64,000 nt of DNA from Pseudomonadales bacterium (GCA_024234855.1 JACKNN010000007.1:73723-137722); one strand, 5' to 3'. Shown: positions 25,336-35,785, counted from the stretch's first letter. Notes: generated from the letters alone by a model not told the origin. A program made the numbers and translations.

Positions 25336-26857
25336 CGGCTGTCGCACTCTTCGGCGCGCGGGTGGTCCTGCGCTTTTTCGCCGCCTGTTTGCCCGCCCGC
25401 TTGGCCCTGGCCGGTTTGCCGACCTTCAGTTGGGCGACCGCCGCTACCGCCTCGTCCAGGCACTCGCGCATGACCTCGGGGTCCGGCATCATCAGCCGGT
25501 CTGAAGTGAAGGTCAGGCCCACCGTGTCGGCGTAAGTGCTCGCGCTGAACATCAGCCCACAGCCACTGTACAGCGGCGAAATACTGGTGAAGCCGTGCAG
25601 GCGGGCGCCCAGCAGGTAGAGCGGCCGTTCGGCGCCCCGCAACTCTGCCAGGCCCAGGCTGCCACTGGACATCACCGCCCGGTTGGGGCTGTTTTTACGG
25701 TTGGACAAGCTACCCACCCAGGCCAGCAGCGGCGCCGGCACGTTTTCATACAGGGAGCGCAGGCGGAAGCTGGTGAGTTCCGAGTTCTCGATTGACTGCA
25801 GTTCGCGGTTGGCGGTGTAAATGGCCTGTAACCTGCCCACCGGATAGCTGACGGGTATGTGCAGTTCGATCTGGTTGATGGCAATACGGTTGCCGATCAG
25901 GGCGTGTGCCCCGGCGTTGCGCACGTTCACCTCCAGCAGGGCCTGCAGTGAGGAATCCGTGTACTCCTTGTGCCGTTCCAGGTAGCGCCGCATGGCCTCG
26001 CCGCAGATCGCCAGCACCGCGTGGGTGAGGCTGGCGCCGGGCACCCGGCGCAGGTAATTGTCGAAGATCGCCCGCGGGTAGAAGGCGCCCTCGAAGACCC
26101 GCGCTGAACTCAGCGTGCGGGCAAAGCGGCTGGGCGCTTCCCGGGTGGCGTTGCCACTGGCCATGTTCTGCGCCATCCGAATCGACAGCCGGGTGAGAAT
26201 CTTTGACAGGGTGCGGAAGTTGCTGGCCGATTGCAGTACCAGTCGCAGGGACCGCACCGAATTGTTGACCAGGCCGCGCACCACCATTTCCGCCGGTTGC
26301 GGCGCCCGCCTCGGCAGGTGGGCGATGTGCTGGGCCGAGGATTCGTGCTGGCGGGGGTTGGGGGTGTGCGCGTGCATGGATTGCAGCAGTTCCTGCGCGG
26401 TGAATTCATCCATCGCGCAGTGATGCACCTTGAAATAGAGGGCAAAGCTGTTGCGCGGCATCCCCTCGACATTATGCAGCCCCTCGATCACATACAACTC
26501 CCACAGCGGCCGGCTCATGTCCAGGGGCCGCGAGTGGAGGCGGGAGGTGAGGATACAAAATTGCCGCCAGTCGCCGGGCTGGGGCAGTGCCAGGTGGCGC
26601 ACGTGAAAATCCAGGTCGAAGGTGTCGTCGTTGACCCAGTAGGGATAGTCGATGTCAGCCGGGGTGCGGCGAATTTTCTGCTGGAATACCGGGGCGGAAT
26701 TCAGGCGGTTGCGAATGTGCTCCCGGATATGGGTAAAGCGCACCTGCTGCTCGTCGAGCGCGGACTGGTCGTACAGGTAGATCAGGCTGATATGGGTGGG
26801 GCTTTCCACCTTCTCCATAAAAAGGAAATTGGCGTCTTCGCTGTCGACTTGCTGCAT
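25316..26857 (-). CDS. WS/DGAT-family acyltransferase with altered active-site motif
   Basis: A 513-residue paralogue of the acyltransferase at 20541-22013. The N-terminal half is closely similar (FHVRHLALPQPGDWRQFCIL, RPLWELYVIEGLHNVEGMP). The HHxxxDG motif reads H145-H-C-A-M-D150-E, so the two His and the Asp are kept but the Gly is replaced by Glu151. The C-terminal half is more divergent and ends in a basic Lys/Arg/Ala-rich tail of about 30 residues. It could be an acyltransferase with changed specificity, a poorly active paralogue, or a lipid-droplet-bound protein. It lies next to a lipase/esterase gene (41-bp gap). Confidence 0.85.
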   Translation of the reverse strand: MQQVDSEDANFLFMEKVESPTHISLIYLYDQSALDEQQVRFTHIREHIRNRLNSAPVFQQKIRRTPADIDYPYWVNDDTFDLDFHVRHLALPQPGDWRQFCILTSRLHSRPLDMSRPLWELYVIEGLHNVEGMPRNSFALYFKVHHCAMDEFTAQELLQSMHAHTPNPRQHESSAQHIAHLPRRAPQPAEMVVRGLVNNSVRSLRLVLQSASNFRTLSKILTRLSIRMAQNMASGNATREAPSRFARTLSSARVFEGAFYPRAIFDNYLRRVPGASLTHAVLAICGEAMRRYLERHKEYTDSSLQALLEVNVRNAGAHALIGNRIAINQIELHIPVSYPVGRLQAIYTANRELQSIENSELTSFRLRSLYENVPAPLLAWVGSLSNRKNSPNRAVMSSGSLGLAELRGAERPLYLLGARLHGFTSISPLYSGCGLMFSASTYADTVGLTFTSDRLMMPDPEVMRECLDEAVAAVAQLKVGKPARAKRAGKQAAKKRRTTRAPKSATAAIPAGG

Positions 26858-26898
26858 GGCAATTCAATCCTGTGGGTCGGGGGCGCGGGGTTCGTGCG

Positions 26899-27816
26899 CT
26901 AGATAACATGGTTGCGGATATAGGCGCCCGCCTTTTCGAGGGCGTCGCGGCTCTCCGGCAGAAAGCCCATGGCCTGCCAGACATGGGGCACCTTGCGCCA
27001 GATATCCACGCTCACCTCCACATCGTACATGTGCGCGCGCCGGGCCAGGCGCAGGCTGTCATCCAGCAGCATTTCACTGTCGCTGACCTGGACGTACATG
27101 GGCGGCAATCCCGCAAAGTTGCCGTTGATGGGCGACACCAGCGGGTCGTCCGGCGCGTTGTCGCCCAGGTACAGTGGCCGCGGGTTGAGCGCGCGGTCCT
27201 TGGGGGCGGGCAGGGCCGTGTCACTGAGGGCGTTTTTCCAGCGCGAGGGCGCCTTGTCGCTGACATCCAGCAGCGGTGAGAGCATGTAGGCGCAGGCGGG
27301 CATCGGCAGCCCGCGCTCCTTGAGGGCGAGCAGCGTTGACAGGGTGAGGCCGCCGCCCGCCGAGTCGCCGGCGATGATGATGCGATCCGGTTCGACCCCC
27401 TGCCGCAGCAGCCAGCGGTAGGCCAGCACGGCGTCTTCCAGGCAGGCGGGGAAGGGATACTCCGGCGCCAGCCGGTAATAGGCCATGAGGGCCCTGGCAT
27501 TGGCGTTTTTGCACAATCTGCTGACCATACCGGTATGGGCATTGGGCATGCGGATGACGTAGGCGCCGCCCGGCAGGTAAAGCACCACCCGCTCGGGGTC
27601 GGTGTTGCCGGAGCGAACCCACTCCGCCTCGAAATCCGCGCGGGGTATCTTTACCGGTTCGCGCTGGGTGCCGCGCGGTATCGCCAGGCGCCCGACGGTA
27701 TTGTCCATCAGGCTGACCAGCTGGCGGATACGCTCCAGCGAGCTGACGTACTTGAACATCGGCTTTACGGTGAGTGTCAGCTGCAGGTTGAGCAGGTCGG
27801 TTTGCCAGCTTTGCAT
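26899..27816 (-). CDS. Alpha/beta hydrolase of the hormone-sensitive-lipase type
   Basis: A 305-residue esterase/lipase. The nucleophile motif is GDSAGGG, a downstream acid lies in YVQVSDSEMLLDDSLRLA and the His in KVPHVWQ. The oxyanion motif usually HGGG reads YLPGGAYV, with Pro replacing His, a variant seen in some family IV members. The ATG at 27816 is chosen since the upstream extension to 27894 is non-conserved, though no strong Shine-Dalgarno sequence marks either. Position next to the acyltransferase suggests ester or acylglycerol hydrolysis. Confidence 0.87.
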   Translation of the reverse strand: MQSWQTDLLNLQLTLTVKPMFKYVSSLERIRQLVSLMDNTVGRLAIPRGTQREPVKIPRADFEAEWVRSGNTDPERVVLYLPGGAYVIRMPNAHTGMVSRLCKNANARALMAYYRLAPEYPFPACLEDAVLAYRWLLRQGVEPDRIIIAGDSAGGGLTLSTLLALKERGLPMPACAYMLSPLLDVSDKAPSRWKNALSDTALPAPKDRALNPRPLYLGDNAPDDPLVSPINGNFAGLPPMYVQVSDSEMLLDDSLRLARRAHMYDVEVSVDIWRKVPHVWQAMGFLPESRDALEKAGAYIRNHVI

Positions 27817-27977
27817 GGAGAGGGGTCCCGGTTCAGGTGAAGTGCGTTGATGGCCCTGCCCCTTTCGGCGCGGGGCAGCGGTTGGCACGGGCAATCGATA
27901 CTAGCCCCAATAGACAGGGGGATAAAGCCGGATTCTTGCCGTTGAAACCCGCCGTAACAGTGTGACATCGCGCCGCT

Positions 27978-29207
27978 TCAGTCATGGTTGAAGCCGATTT
28001 CCCGCAGGAAACGCGCGATCTCCTTCAGGTACTTGCCCTTGTCCAGGTGCAGCAGGTGATTGCCCGGGAACCAGTGGATGCGGGGCCTGTCCCAGTGGTC
28101 CCACAACAGGCGCGCGTGCTTGGGCGGCGCCAGCCGGTCGCCGGCGCCGGCGATGACCATCAGTCGCTCCTTCGGGATCAGTGGCTGGTAGGTCAACGGC
28201 GAATGCACCGCCAGCATGTGCCGCGCCTCGCGCACGCTGGTCTTGCTGAGTTTCAACAGGCTCTTGATCGCCAGGTTCATCGGGTACCACTCCAGCACCA
28301 GGTCGGGCAGGCTGGCCACCGGTACGTTGGGAATGGAAAAGTGCAGCCGGTCCTCCACGGCCGCCAGCAGGGCGGAGGTATAGCCGCCCAGGCTGATGCC
28401 GGTGACGCCGATCCTGCTCACCCCTCGCCCTTCCAGGTAATCCATGAAAATCCGGAAGTCGTGCACCGCGTGGGCCATCGATTCATTCAGGTGTGACAGG
28501 CCGCCGGCAAACAGGCCGTGGCCGCTGAACGGCGACAGGCGCGACCGGCGTCTGCCGTGGTGGGGCAGGGTGTACAGCAGGATGTCGTAGCCCTGGGCGT
28601 AAAACCAGGGCAGCGCGAAGAACAGGCGGTTGAGCCAGTAGGGGTCGGCCATGAAGCCGTGGATCACGCAGATCGTCGGCCGCGGGCCGCTGTCGTGGTG
28701 CCAGTACTGGGCCACCGCGCGCATATTGCGCCGCTGTTTGGGGTAGCTCTCGCGCAGGGCCGGGTTGACGGTTTTGAAGGGACTGTCGAAACTCAGCAGC
28801 TCGCATTTGCCGTCGTCCGGTTTGAAGCGGAAAAAGCCGGCGGAAGAGGAGTGGATCTCCACCTTCGCTGAATCCGGCTTCTTGAAAAATTTCGCGGGGT
28901 CGGCGGCGGTGGCCTTGTTGCGGTAGAAACCGATGGTCGCCATATCGCGCTTCAACTGGCGCGGCGTGAGGCTGAGCGGCAGGGCCAGCGCCCCGAGCAT
29001 GCCGGCGCCGGCGGTGCGCAACAGGTAGTCCGCCGCCGCGGTGCCATCCACCGTAAGCTCGGTGCGCAGGTCGAGTTCGAAGTCGTCGGGAAATTTGTGG
29101 AAGCTGCTCTCCAGGCTGTTCCACCACGGCTGCTCCGGCATGATCCTGCGGGTGTGGCTGTAGGTGCTGTTGGCGACGCGGGAGACCGTGGAGGCGATAT
29201 CATACAT
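27978..29207 (-). CDS. Alpha/beta hydrolase (ABHD18-like)
   Basis: A 409-residue serine hydrolase-fold protein. The N-terminal 170 residues have no motif I recognise. The hydrolase core has VIHGFMADPYWLNRLFFALPWF (oxyanion region), the nucleophile elbow GISLGGYTSALLA, and late segments VIAGAGDRLAPPKHARLLWDHW (acid) and WFPGNHLLHLDKG (His). The whole protein could act on a lipid ester. The ATG at 29207 is preceded by only a weak purine run. It lies beyond 162 bp from the HSL-type esterase. No signal peptide is obvious. Confidence 0.83.
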   Translation of the reverse strand: MYDIASTVSRVANSTYSHTRRIMPEQPWWNSLESSFHKFPDDFELDLRTELTVDGTAAADYLLRTAGAGMLGALALPLSLTPRQLKRDMATIGFYRNKATAADPAKFFKKPDSAKVEIHSSSAGFFRFKPDDGKCELLSFDSPFKTVNPALRESYPKQRRNMRAVAQYWHHDSGPRPTICVIHGFMADPYWLNRLFFALPWFYAQGYDILLYTLPHHGRRRSRLSPFSGHGLFAGGLSHLNESMAHAVHDFRIFMDYLEGRGVSRIGVTGISLGGYTSALLAAVEDRLHFSIPNVPVASLPDLVLEWYPMNLAIKSLLKLSKTSVREARHMLAVHSPLTYQPLIPKERLMVIAGAGDRLAPPKHARLLWDHWDRPRIHWFPGNHLLHLDKGKYLKEIARFLREIGFNHD

Positions 29208-29272
29208 GGGCTTATTGTCCTTGCAGGGGGTATGCCAATAGTAATGCGGCTGTGGGCAATTGGATAGCCGGC

Positions 29273-30019
29273 TCAGCCCGCGGCGACCATGCGGCGGCGC
29301 AGGAAGGCGATCTGGGTGGCCAGCGGCAACTCTTTCGGGCACAGGTCCTCGCAGCCCAGCAGGGTCATGCAACCGAACACGCCGGCCTCGGTCCCCACCA
29401 GCTGGTAGAACTCGGCGTCGCTGCGCTCGTCCCGCGGGTCGAGGCGAAAGCGGGTGACCTGGTTGAGACCGACGGCGCCGACAAAGTCCTCGTGCATGCG
29501 CGCGGTGCCGCAGGCGGCCACGCAGCAGCCGCACTCTATGCAGCGCTCCAGCTCGTAAATCTGTTCGGCCAGCGCCGGTTCCATGGGCTGTTCGAGGCTG
29601 TCGATGTCCAGCCTGGCGAAGCCCTGGTTGTGGACCCAGGTTTCCAGCCGCTCGGACATGCCGCGCATCCATTTGCCGGTGTTCACCGACAGGTCGCCGA
29701 TCAGCTCGAACGCCGGCAGCGGCGCCAGTACGATGTCCTGCGGCAGATCTTTGGTCAGGGTGCGGCAGGCGAGACCGGGGCGGCCGTTGATGATCATGCC
29801 GCAACTGCCGCAGATACCGGCGCGGCAGACAAAATCAAACTGCAGGGAGGGGTCCTGGCGCTCGCGGATCTCGGTGAGGGCGATAAACAGCGTCATGCTG
29901 TCCGCCTCCTCCACCTCGAAGGTCTGCAGGTGCGGCTCGCTTGCCGGGTCGCGGGGATTGTGGCGCAGTACCTGCAGGCGCAGCGTGCGGCTGGCCTGGG
30001 CAAGCGGAATCCGCTTCAT
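29273..30019 (-). CDS. frdB: Fumarate reductase/succinate dehydrogenase iron-sulfur subunit
   Basis: A 248-residue subunit carrying three Fe-S clusters between flavin and heme. The plant-type [2Fe-2S] ligands lie in CRAGICGSCGMIINGRPGLAC. The [4Fe-4S] and [3Fe-4S] ligands lie in CIECGCCVAACG and CMTLLGCEDLCPKELPL. The arrangement and the short C-terminus fit the Wolinella-type enzymes. Its start overlaps the stop of frdA by 4 bp. It is the last gene of frdCAB. Confidence 0.93.
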   Translation of the reverse strand: MKRIPLAQASRTLRLQVLRHNPRDPASEPHLQTFEVEEADSMTLFIALTEIRERQDPSLQFDFVCRAGICGSCGMIINGRPGLACRTLTKDLPQDIVLAPLPAFELIGDLSVNTGKWMRGMSERLETWVHNQGFARLDIDSLEQPMEPALAEQIYELERCIECGCCVAACGTARMHEDFVGAVGLNQVTRFRLDPRDERSDAEFYQLVGTEAGVFGCMTLLGCEDLCPKELPLATQIAFLRRRMVAAG

Positions 30020-31992
30020 GAGGTGTCTCCCAGTCGCTGGTTATGGTGACGCAGGTGTGCCGGCAGCAGATGGCGGAAGGGCATCAGCGCCTGCTGGCGC
30101 GCATGCCGGTCGGCATCTGCCACTGTTGCGACAATCTCATCCACCTGCTGCTTGCGCAGGGCGGTATCGGGGTGTTCGATATAGTCCCTGGCGCCGTAGC
30201 CGCGCCAGCCCGGTGGCAACTCCATCTGCATGATATCCAGCGCCTCGTACTCCAGGGTGGGCAGCCCGGCCTCGGCTTCCGGCCAGCGGGCGAGGGTGCG
30301 GCGCATCCAGTTGAGGTCGTCGCGCCGGGGATAGTCGGCGCGAAAGTGCGCGCCGCGGCTCTCGGTGCGCTGCAGCGCGCCGTAGGCCACGCACTGGGCC
30401 AGCTTCAGCATGCGCTGCAGGCGGTAGGCGGTGACCAGCTCCGGGTTGGCGCCCGGTGCGTTGCTGCGCAGGCCGATATCGCGGCTGCGCAGTTGCAGCA
30501 CCTGCAGGGTGGACACCGCCTGCTCCAGGCGTTCGCGGTCGCGGAAGATGCCCACCTGGGCGGTCATGGTTTCCTGCATCAGCCGGGTCAGTTCAAACGC
30601 GCTCTCGTTGCCGCCACTGGCAATAGCCGCCAGCCGCGCCTGTTCGCGCCGGCCGAAGTCGTTCACCAGGGCGCTGGACAGGCTGAGCTCACCGCCCACG
30701 GAGTCGCAGAAATCCGCCATGGCGTCCCCCACGATCATGCCCGCCACCACGGTCTCGGCCACCGAGTTGCCACCCAGCCGGTTAAAGCCGTGCATATCCC
30801 AGCAGGCGGCCTCGCCGGCGGCGAACAGGCCCCTGAGCTGCGGGCTCTCACCGCGGTGGTCGGTGCGCACACCGCCCATGGAGTAGTGCTGGGCAGGGCG
30901 CACCGGTATCAGCTCGCGCACCGGGTCAATGCCGAGGAAGTACTGGCAGATCTCCTTCACTTCGCGCAGTTTGTTGTTGATGTGGTCCGCGCCCAGCAGC
31001 CGGATGTCCAGCCACAGGTGTTCGCCGAACCGGGTCTTCGCGCCGTGGCCCGCGGCGATGTGTTCTTCCATCCGCCGCGACACCACGTCGCGCGAGGCCA
31101 GCTCTTTTTTCTCCGGCTCGTAGTCGGGCATGAAGCGGTGCTCGTTAACGTCCAGCAGCAGGCCGCCATCACCGCGACAGCCCTCGGTGACCAGGATGCC
31201 GGCGGGGAAAATGCCGGTGGGGTGAAACTGGATGGCCTCCATATTGCCCAGGGTCGCCACGCCGGTCTCCAGCGCAATGGCCGCGCCCATACCCTCGTTG
31301 ATCACCGCATTGGTGGACACCCGGTAGATGCGGCCGAAGCCGCCGGTGGCGATGCAGGTGGCCCGGGCGATATAGGCCAGCAGTTCGCCGGTCATCAGGT
31401 TGCGCACGATGGCGCCGTGGCAGCGGCCGCTGTCGTGAATCAGCGCCAGCGCCTCCATCCGTTCGTGCACGGGAATGCCCGCGGCGATGGCCTGGTTGCT
31501 CATGGTGTAGAGCATGGCGTGGCCGGTGCCGTCGGACACGTAACAGGCGCGGTGCTTTTCGGTGCCGCCGAAATTGCGGCTGGTGATCAGGCCGTGGGCC
31601 GCGTCCGGCTCGGCGATGGTTTGCCTGCTGCCATCGACGGTAATCTCGCGCTCGCCCCGCTCGACCCGGTTCCAGGGCACCCCCCAGGCGGCCAGTTCGC
31701 GTATCGCCTTGGGCGCGGTGTGGGCGAACATGCGCACCACCACCTGGTCGGCGCCCCAGTCGCTGCCGCGCACGGTGTCGGCAAAATGTATGTCCTCGTT
31801 GTCGCCCGCGCCCCCCAGGCAATTGCCCAGGCTGGCCTGCATGCCGCCCTGGGCCGCCGCCGAGTGGGAGCGCTTGGCCGGCACCAGGCTCAGCACAATG
31901 GCGTCGTGGCCGCGGCGTTTGGCGCCTATGGCGGCGCGCTGGCCGGCCAGGCCGCCGCCAATCACCAGTACGTCTGTGTAAATGATCTGCAT
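30016..31992 (-). CDS. frdA: Fumarate reductase/succinate dehydrogenase flavoprotein subunit
   Basis: A 658-residue flavoprotein. It starts MQIIYTDVLVIGGGLAGQRA (FAD-binding Rossmann fold), and the covalent-FAD His lies in RSHSAAAQGGMQASLGN. Substrate-site features are QFHPTGIFPAGILVTEGCRGDGG and HYSMGGVRTDHRG. It interconverts fumarate and succinate in the cytoplasm. The ATG at 31992 gives the conserved N-terminus; longer in-frame extension upstream is noise across frdC. It follows frdC by 2 bp. The Wolinella-like group also includes menaquinone-linked succinate dehydrogenases, so direction is not settled by sequence. Confidence 0.93.
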   Translation of the reverse strand: MQIIYTDVLVIGGGLAGQRAAIGAKRRGHDAIVLSLVPAKRSHSAAAQGGMQASLGNCLGGAGDNEDIHFADTVRGSDWGADQVVVRMFAHTAPKAIRELAAWGVPWNRVERGEREITVDGSRQTIAEPDAAHGLITSRNFGGTEKHRACYVSDGTGHAMLYTMSNQAIAAGIPVHERMEALALIHDSGRCHGAIVRNLMTGELLAYIARATCIATGGFGRIYRVSTNAVINEGMGAAIALETGVATLGNMEAIQFHPTGIFPAGILVTEGCRGDGGLLLDVNEHRFMPDYEPEKKELASRDVVSRRMEEHIAAGHGAKTRFGEHLWLDIRLLGADHINNKLREVKEICQYFLGIDPVRELIPVRPAQHYSMGGVRTDHRGESPQLRGLFAAGEAACWDMHGFNRLGGNSVAETVVAGMIVGDAMADFCDSVGGELSLSSALVNDFGRREQARLAAIASGGNESAFELTRLMQETMTAQVGIFRDRERLEQAVSTLQVLQLRSRDIGLRSNAPGANPELVTAYRLQRMLKLAQCVAYGALQRTESRGAHFRADYPRRDDLNWMRRTLARWPEAEAGLPTLEYEALDIMQMELPPGWRGYGARDYIEHPDTALRKQQVDEIVATVADADRHARQQALMPFRHLLPAHLRHHNQRLGDTS

Positions 31993-31994
31993 GG

Positions 31995-32741
31995 CTATTC
32001 GCTCGCCGGCACGGCGTGGTGGGAATTGAGGCGATAGCTGGGGATATAGCGCTCGCCCACGTGATCGGCGTGATCCCTGCCTATGGTCATGTAAGTGACC
32101 AGGCTGGCGCTGCCCAGGCCCAGGAAAAAAACAATGATGCCCCACATGGCAAACCTGAGCCGGCGCCGCATCGCTTTCGAGCCGGCGGCCGGGATAGGCG
32201 CCCATTTCATCGCCAGCCGATAGATGCCGATGCCCGCGTGCAGGTGCACCGCCACCAGCAGCAGCGCGTACAGGATCCAGAAACGGCCGCTCCAGATGCG
32301 ATCGGAGGAGGCGTAGGGGCCGATGTTGTCGGGCTGCAGGAACACCACCAGCAAATGCGCCGAGGCGAGAAAGAACATGGCGAACCCGGTCACCACCTGG
32401 ACATACCACAAGGTGGTGTCGGCGTGGCGCATGGCGCCCATATGGGCACTGAACTGGCGGTATTGCCTGAGGCTGCCGGGAAACTTGCGCAGGGCCAGCA
32501 CGGCGTGCACGGCAATCAGGCTGAAGATAATGGCGGCGACGCCGGAGACCAGCAGGGGATAGGGCTTGCCGAACAGGGGTTCGCCCTCGAACATTTTTGT
32601 CACCCAGTACATGGCATCCTTGCCCAGCAGGATGCTGGACTCGAACATCATGTGGCCCCAGATGAACAGCACCAGCAGCAGGCCGGTGAGGCTTTGCAGC
32701 AGATCCGCCCGGGCCGGTCCCCTGTCGAGTTGTCCCGTCAT
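31995..32741 (-). CDS. frdC: Di-heme cytochrome b membrane subunit of fumarate reductase (type B)
   Basis: A 248-residue protein with five hydrophobic helices. Four His at 30, 79, 129 and 168 are spaced 49, 50 and 39 residues, matching exactly the heme-ligand spacing known for Wolinella succinogenes FrdC (44, 93, 143, 182). The counterpart of the essential quinol-site Glu66 is present as Glu52. The counterpart of Glu180, needed for the transmembrane E-pathway, is His166. It anchors FrdAB and exchanges electrons with quinone. First gene of frdCAB, diverging from lipA. Confidence 0.9.
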   Translation of the reverse strand: MTGQLDRGPARADLLQSLTGLLLVLFIWGHMMFESSILLGKDAMYWVTKMFEGEPLFGKPYPLLVSGVAAIIFSLIAVHAVLALRKFPGSLRQYRQFSAHMGAMRHADTTLWYVQVVTGFAMFFLASAHLLVVFLQPDNIGPYASSDRIWSGRFWILYALLLVAVHLHAGIGIYRLAMKWAPIPAAGSKAMRRRLRFAMWGIIVFFLGLGSASLVTYMTIGRDHADHVGERYIPSYRLNSHHAVPASE

Positions 32742-32910
32742 TGTTCTGGTGGTTTCACTCCCGCAGTTTATGCAGCAACGATACTAGCCCAGCGGCGCCC
32801 CGCCAACCTTGTTCTGGCGCAAGTATCGCTGGATTCGCGCCATAGGCCCCCGCCGCGTCCCTGGGGTACAATGGCCGTTTTCAACCATTCCAGCCCCGGG
32901 GTTTCAGCAC

Positions 32911-33900
<990 letters not shown>

Positions 33901-33911
33901 CGGCGCCGGCG

Positions 33912-34850
33912 TTGAACGGCCCGCACCGCCGTGCCCCGGTTCCCGCCCCGCAACCGGCGCTGACCGCGCTCGCCGCCACGCCGGTGCTCGGCGTGAACCT
34001 GGCCAATACCACACTGCTGCGGCTCGACCAGGGCGGCGGCCTCGCCCCGGGCAACAAACACTTCAAACTCAGCGCCAACCTTGACCGGGCCCGCCAACTG
34101 GGTGTCAGCCGCCTGGTCTCCTTCGGCGGCGCCTGGTCGAACCACCTGCACGCGCTGGCGGCGGTGGGCGCCGAGCAGGGTTTCGCAACAGTCGGCATCG
34201 TCCGCGGCGACGATGGCGTCGCTCCTACCGCCATGCTCGCCGATGCCCGCCGCTGGGGCATGCACATCGTCAACGTATCCAGAACCCAATACCGCGATCG
34301 CCACGACCCCGCCTACCTCAACCGGCTGCGCGCGCGCTTCGCCCCCTGCCTGCTGATCCCCGAAGGCGGCGCCAACCCCGAGGGCGCGCGCGGCTGCATG
34401 GCCATCGCCGACCTGCTCAAGGCCCGGCCGCACACCGCCCGCCACATCCTGCTGCCGGTCGGCACCGGCACCACCCTGGCCGGCCTGGTGGCGGGGCTGG
34501 GTGCGGACTATGACATCACCGGTGTCGCGGCGCTCAGGGGCGCGGCGGATCTCGAGCAGCGGGTCGGCCAGGCGCTGGCATCCCTGCCCGGCGAATCCCG
34601 CGCGCGCTGGCGTATTCTCCACGACGCTCACTGCGGTGGCTTCGCCCGGGTCGATGCCGGGCTGCGCGCGTTCATGCTGGCCTTCGAAGCGGTACACGGT
34701 ATCGCGTTGGAGCCGGTCTACACGGGCAAAATGCTGTACGCGATCTACCGGCGCCTGCGCAGCGGCGAGTGGCGTTCCGATGTGCCGCTGCTGGCGATTC
34801 ACACCGGTGGGTTGCAGGGGCGGCGGGGGTACGGGTGGCTGGGCGGGTGA
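33912..34850 (+). CDS. PLP-dependent D-cysteine desulfhydrase/ACC deaminase-like enzyme
   Basis: A protein of about 312 residues of the tryptophan-synthase-beta PLP fold. The PLP-Lys lies in GNKHFKL, followed by SFGGAWSNHLHALAAVGAEQG and the phosphate-binding LPVGTGTTLAGLVAG. The C-terminus has YTGKMLYAIY and LLAIHTGGLQG, typical of the ACC deaminase/D-cysteine desulfhydrase group. No ATG is available before the conserved region, so I choose TTG at 33912, 11 bp after lipA; a later GTG is possible. Substrate unknown. It converges on the SDR gene with a single-base gap. Confidence 0.82.
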   Translation: MNGPHRRAPVPAPQPALTALAATPVLGVNLANTTLLRLDQGGGLAPGNKHFKLSANLDRARQLGVSRLVSFGGAWSNHLHALAAVGAEQGFATVGIVRGDDGVAPTAMLADARRWGMHIVNVSRTQYRDRHDPAYLNRLRARFAPCLLIPEGGANPEGARGCMAIADLLKARPHTARHILLPVGTGTTLAGLVAGLGADYDITGVAALRGAADLEQRVGQALASLPGESRARWRILHDAHCGGFARVDAGLRAFMLAFEAVHGIALEPVYTGKMLYAIYRRLRSGEWRSDVPLLAIHTGGLQGRRGYGWLGG

Positions 34851-34851
34851 G

Positions 34852-35592
34852 CTACATCTTCGCGATCACCCTATCGGGCAACCACTTCATCACCTGCGCC
34901 ACCAGCGTCCAGGGCCACGGCGGCACATAGCGGAAGCCCACCTTGCGCTCGATCAGGTCCACCATAATGCCCGTGCCCTTCTGCGCGGTGACCAGGAACG
35001 GCCGGTTGGCGATGGAGCGGTTCAGATCCGTGTCGATATAACCCGGGGCCAGGTCCGTCACCACGATCCCGTCGCGCTTCGTCTCCAGGCGCACCGACTC
35101 CAGGTAGCGGCTGAACGCCGCCTTGGTCGCGCAGTAGGCGCCCTGGCCGCGCACACCGCGCACGGCCGCCACTGAGCTGATGCCCACCAGCTGGCCGCGA
35201 CCCTGGGCGCGGAACAATGCCACCGCCGCCTCGGACGTGGCGATGGCGCCGGTCAGGTTGACGTCGATGGTCTGGCGCATGAGATCGAAATGGCCCTTGC
35301 CGACCTGCGCGTTGAAGGCCACGCCGGCATTGACCACGATAATATCGAGGCCGTCGAGCTGCTCGGCGCAGCGCCGGATCACCCCGGCGATGGCGTCGTA
35401 GTCGGTGACATCGAGGGTTGCCAGGACGATCTGGGGGGCCGTGCCGGCCAGATCGGCGCCGAGGCGGTCGAGCTCTTCCTGTTTGCGGCCGGTGAGGGCC
35501 AGCCGGTAACCCCGGGCAGCGAAGTGGCGGGCGAGGTTTTCACCCAGGCCGCGGGTGGCGCCGGTTATCAGTACCGATTTCGCTGTGTTCAT
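34852..35592 (-). CDS. Short-chain dehydrogenase/reductase
   Basis: A 246-residue classical SDR with TGATRGLGENLARHFAARGY, VVNAGVAFNAQ, SSVAAVRGVRGQGAYCATKAAFSRYLESVR (catalytic Ser, Tyr and Lys) and DLAPGYIDTDLNR. The ATG at 35592 has AGGAG upstream with 6-bp spacing. The C-terminus (PWPWTLVAQVMKWLPDRVIAKM) is hydrophobic and basic and may lie on the membrane. Substrate unknown. It is divergent from nadK. Confidence 0.88.
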   Translation of the reverse strand: MNTAKSVLITGATRGLGENLARHFAARGYRLALTGRKQEELDRLGADLAGTAPQIVLATLDVTDYDAIAGVIRRCAEQLDGLDIIVVNAGVAFNAQVGKGHFDLMRQTIDVNLTGAIATSEAAVALFRAQGRGQLVGISSVAAVRGVRGQGAYCATKAAFSRYLESVRLETKRDGIVVTDLAPGYIDTDLNRSIANRPFLVTAQKGTGIMVDLIERKVGFRYVPPWPWTLVAQVMKWLPDRVIAKM

Positions 35593-35785
35593 GGTCTCTC
35601 CTGGGTTGCCGGCCGCCGGTGTGCCGGCCAGTCGTGGGGTAAGGAAAAAACCGCATTGTTCCAGACCATCCCGGTCCAGGCCAGCGCTTTCACTGCCGGA
35701 GTCCGCCCGACTAATGCCGACATCGCTGCGCTTTTCCGGCGCTTTCGTGGTTATAATACCCGCCATTGAGGGGGCGGGGCGCGAG

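Noticed and set aside
27978..29804. A 608-codon minus-strand frame extending upstream of the alpha/beta hydrolase
   Set aside because: The first 199 codons overlap frdB out of frame and are Arg/Gly/His-rich noise. The real start is the ATG at 29207.
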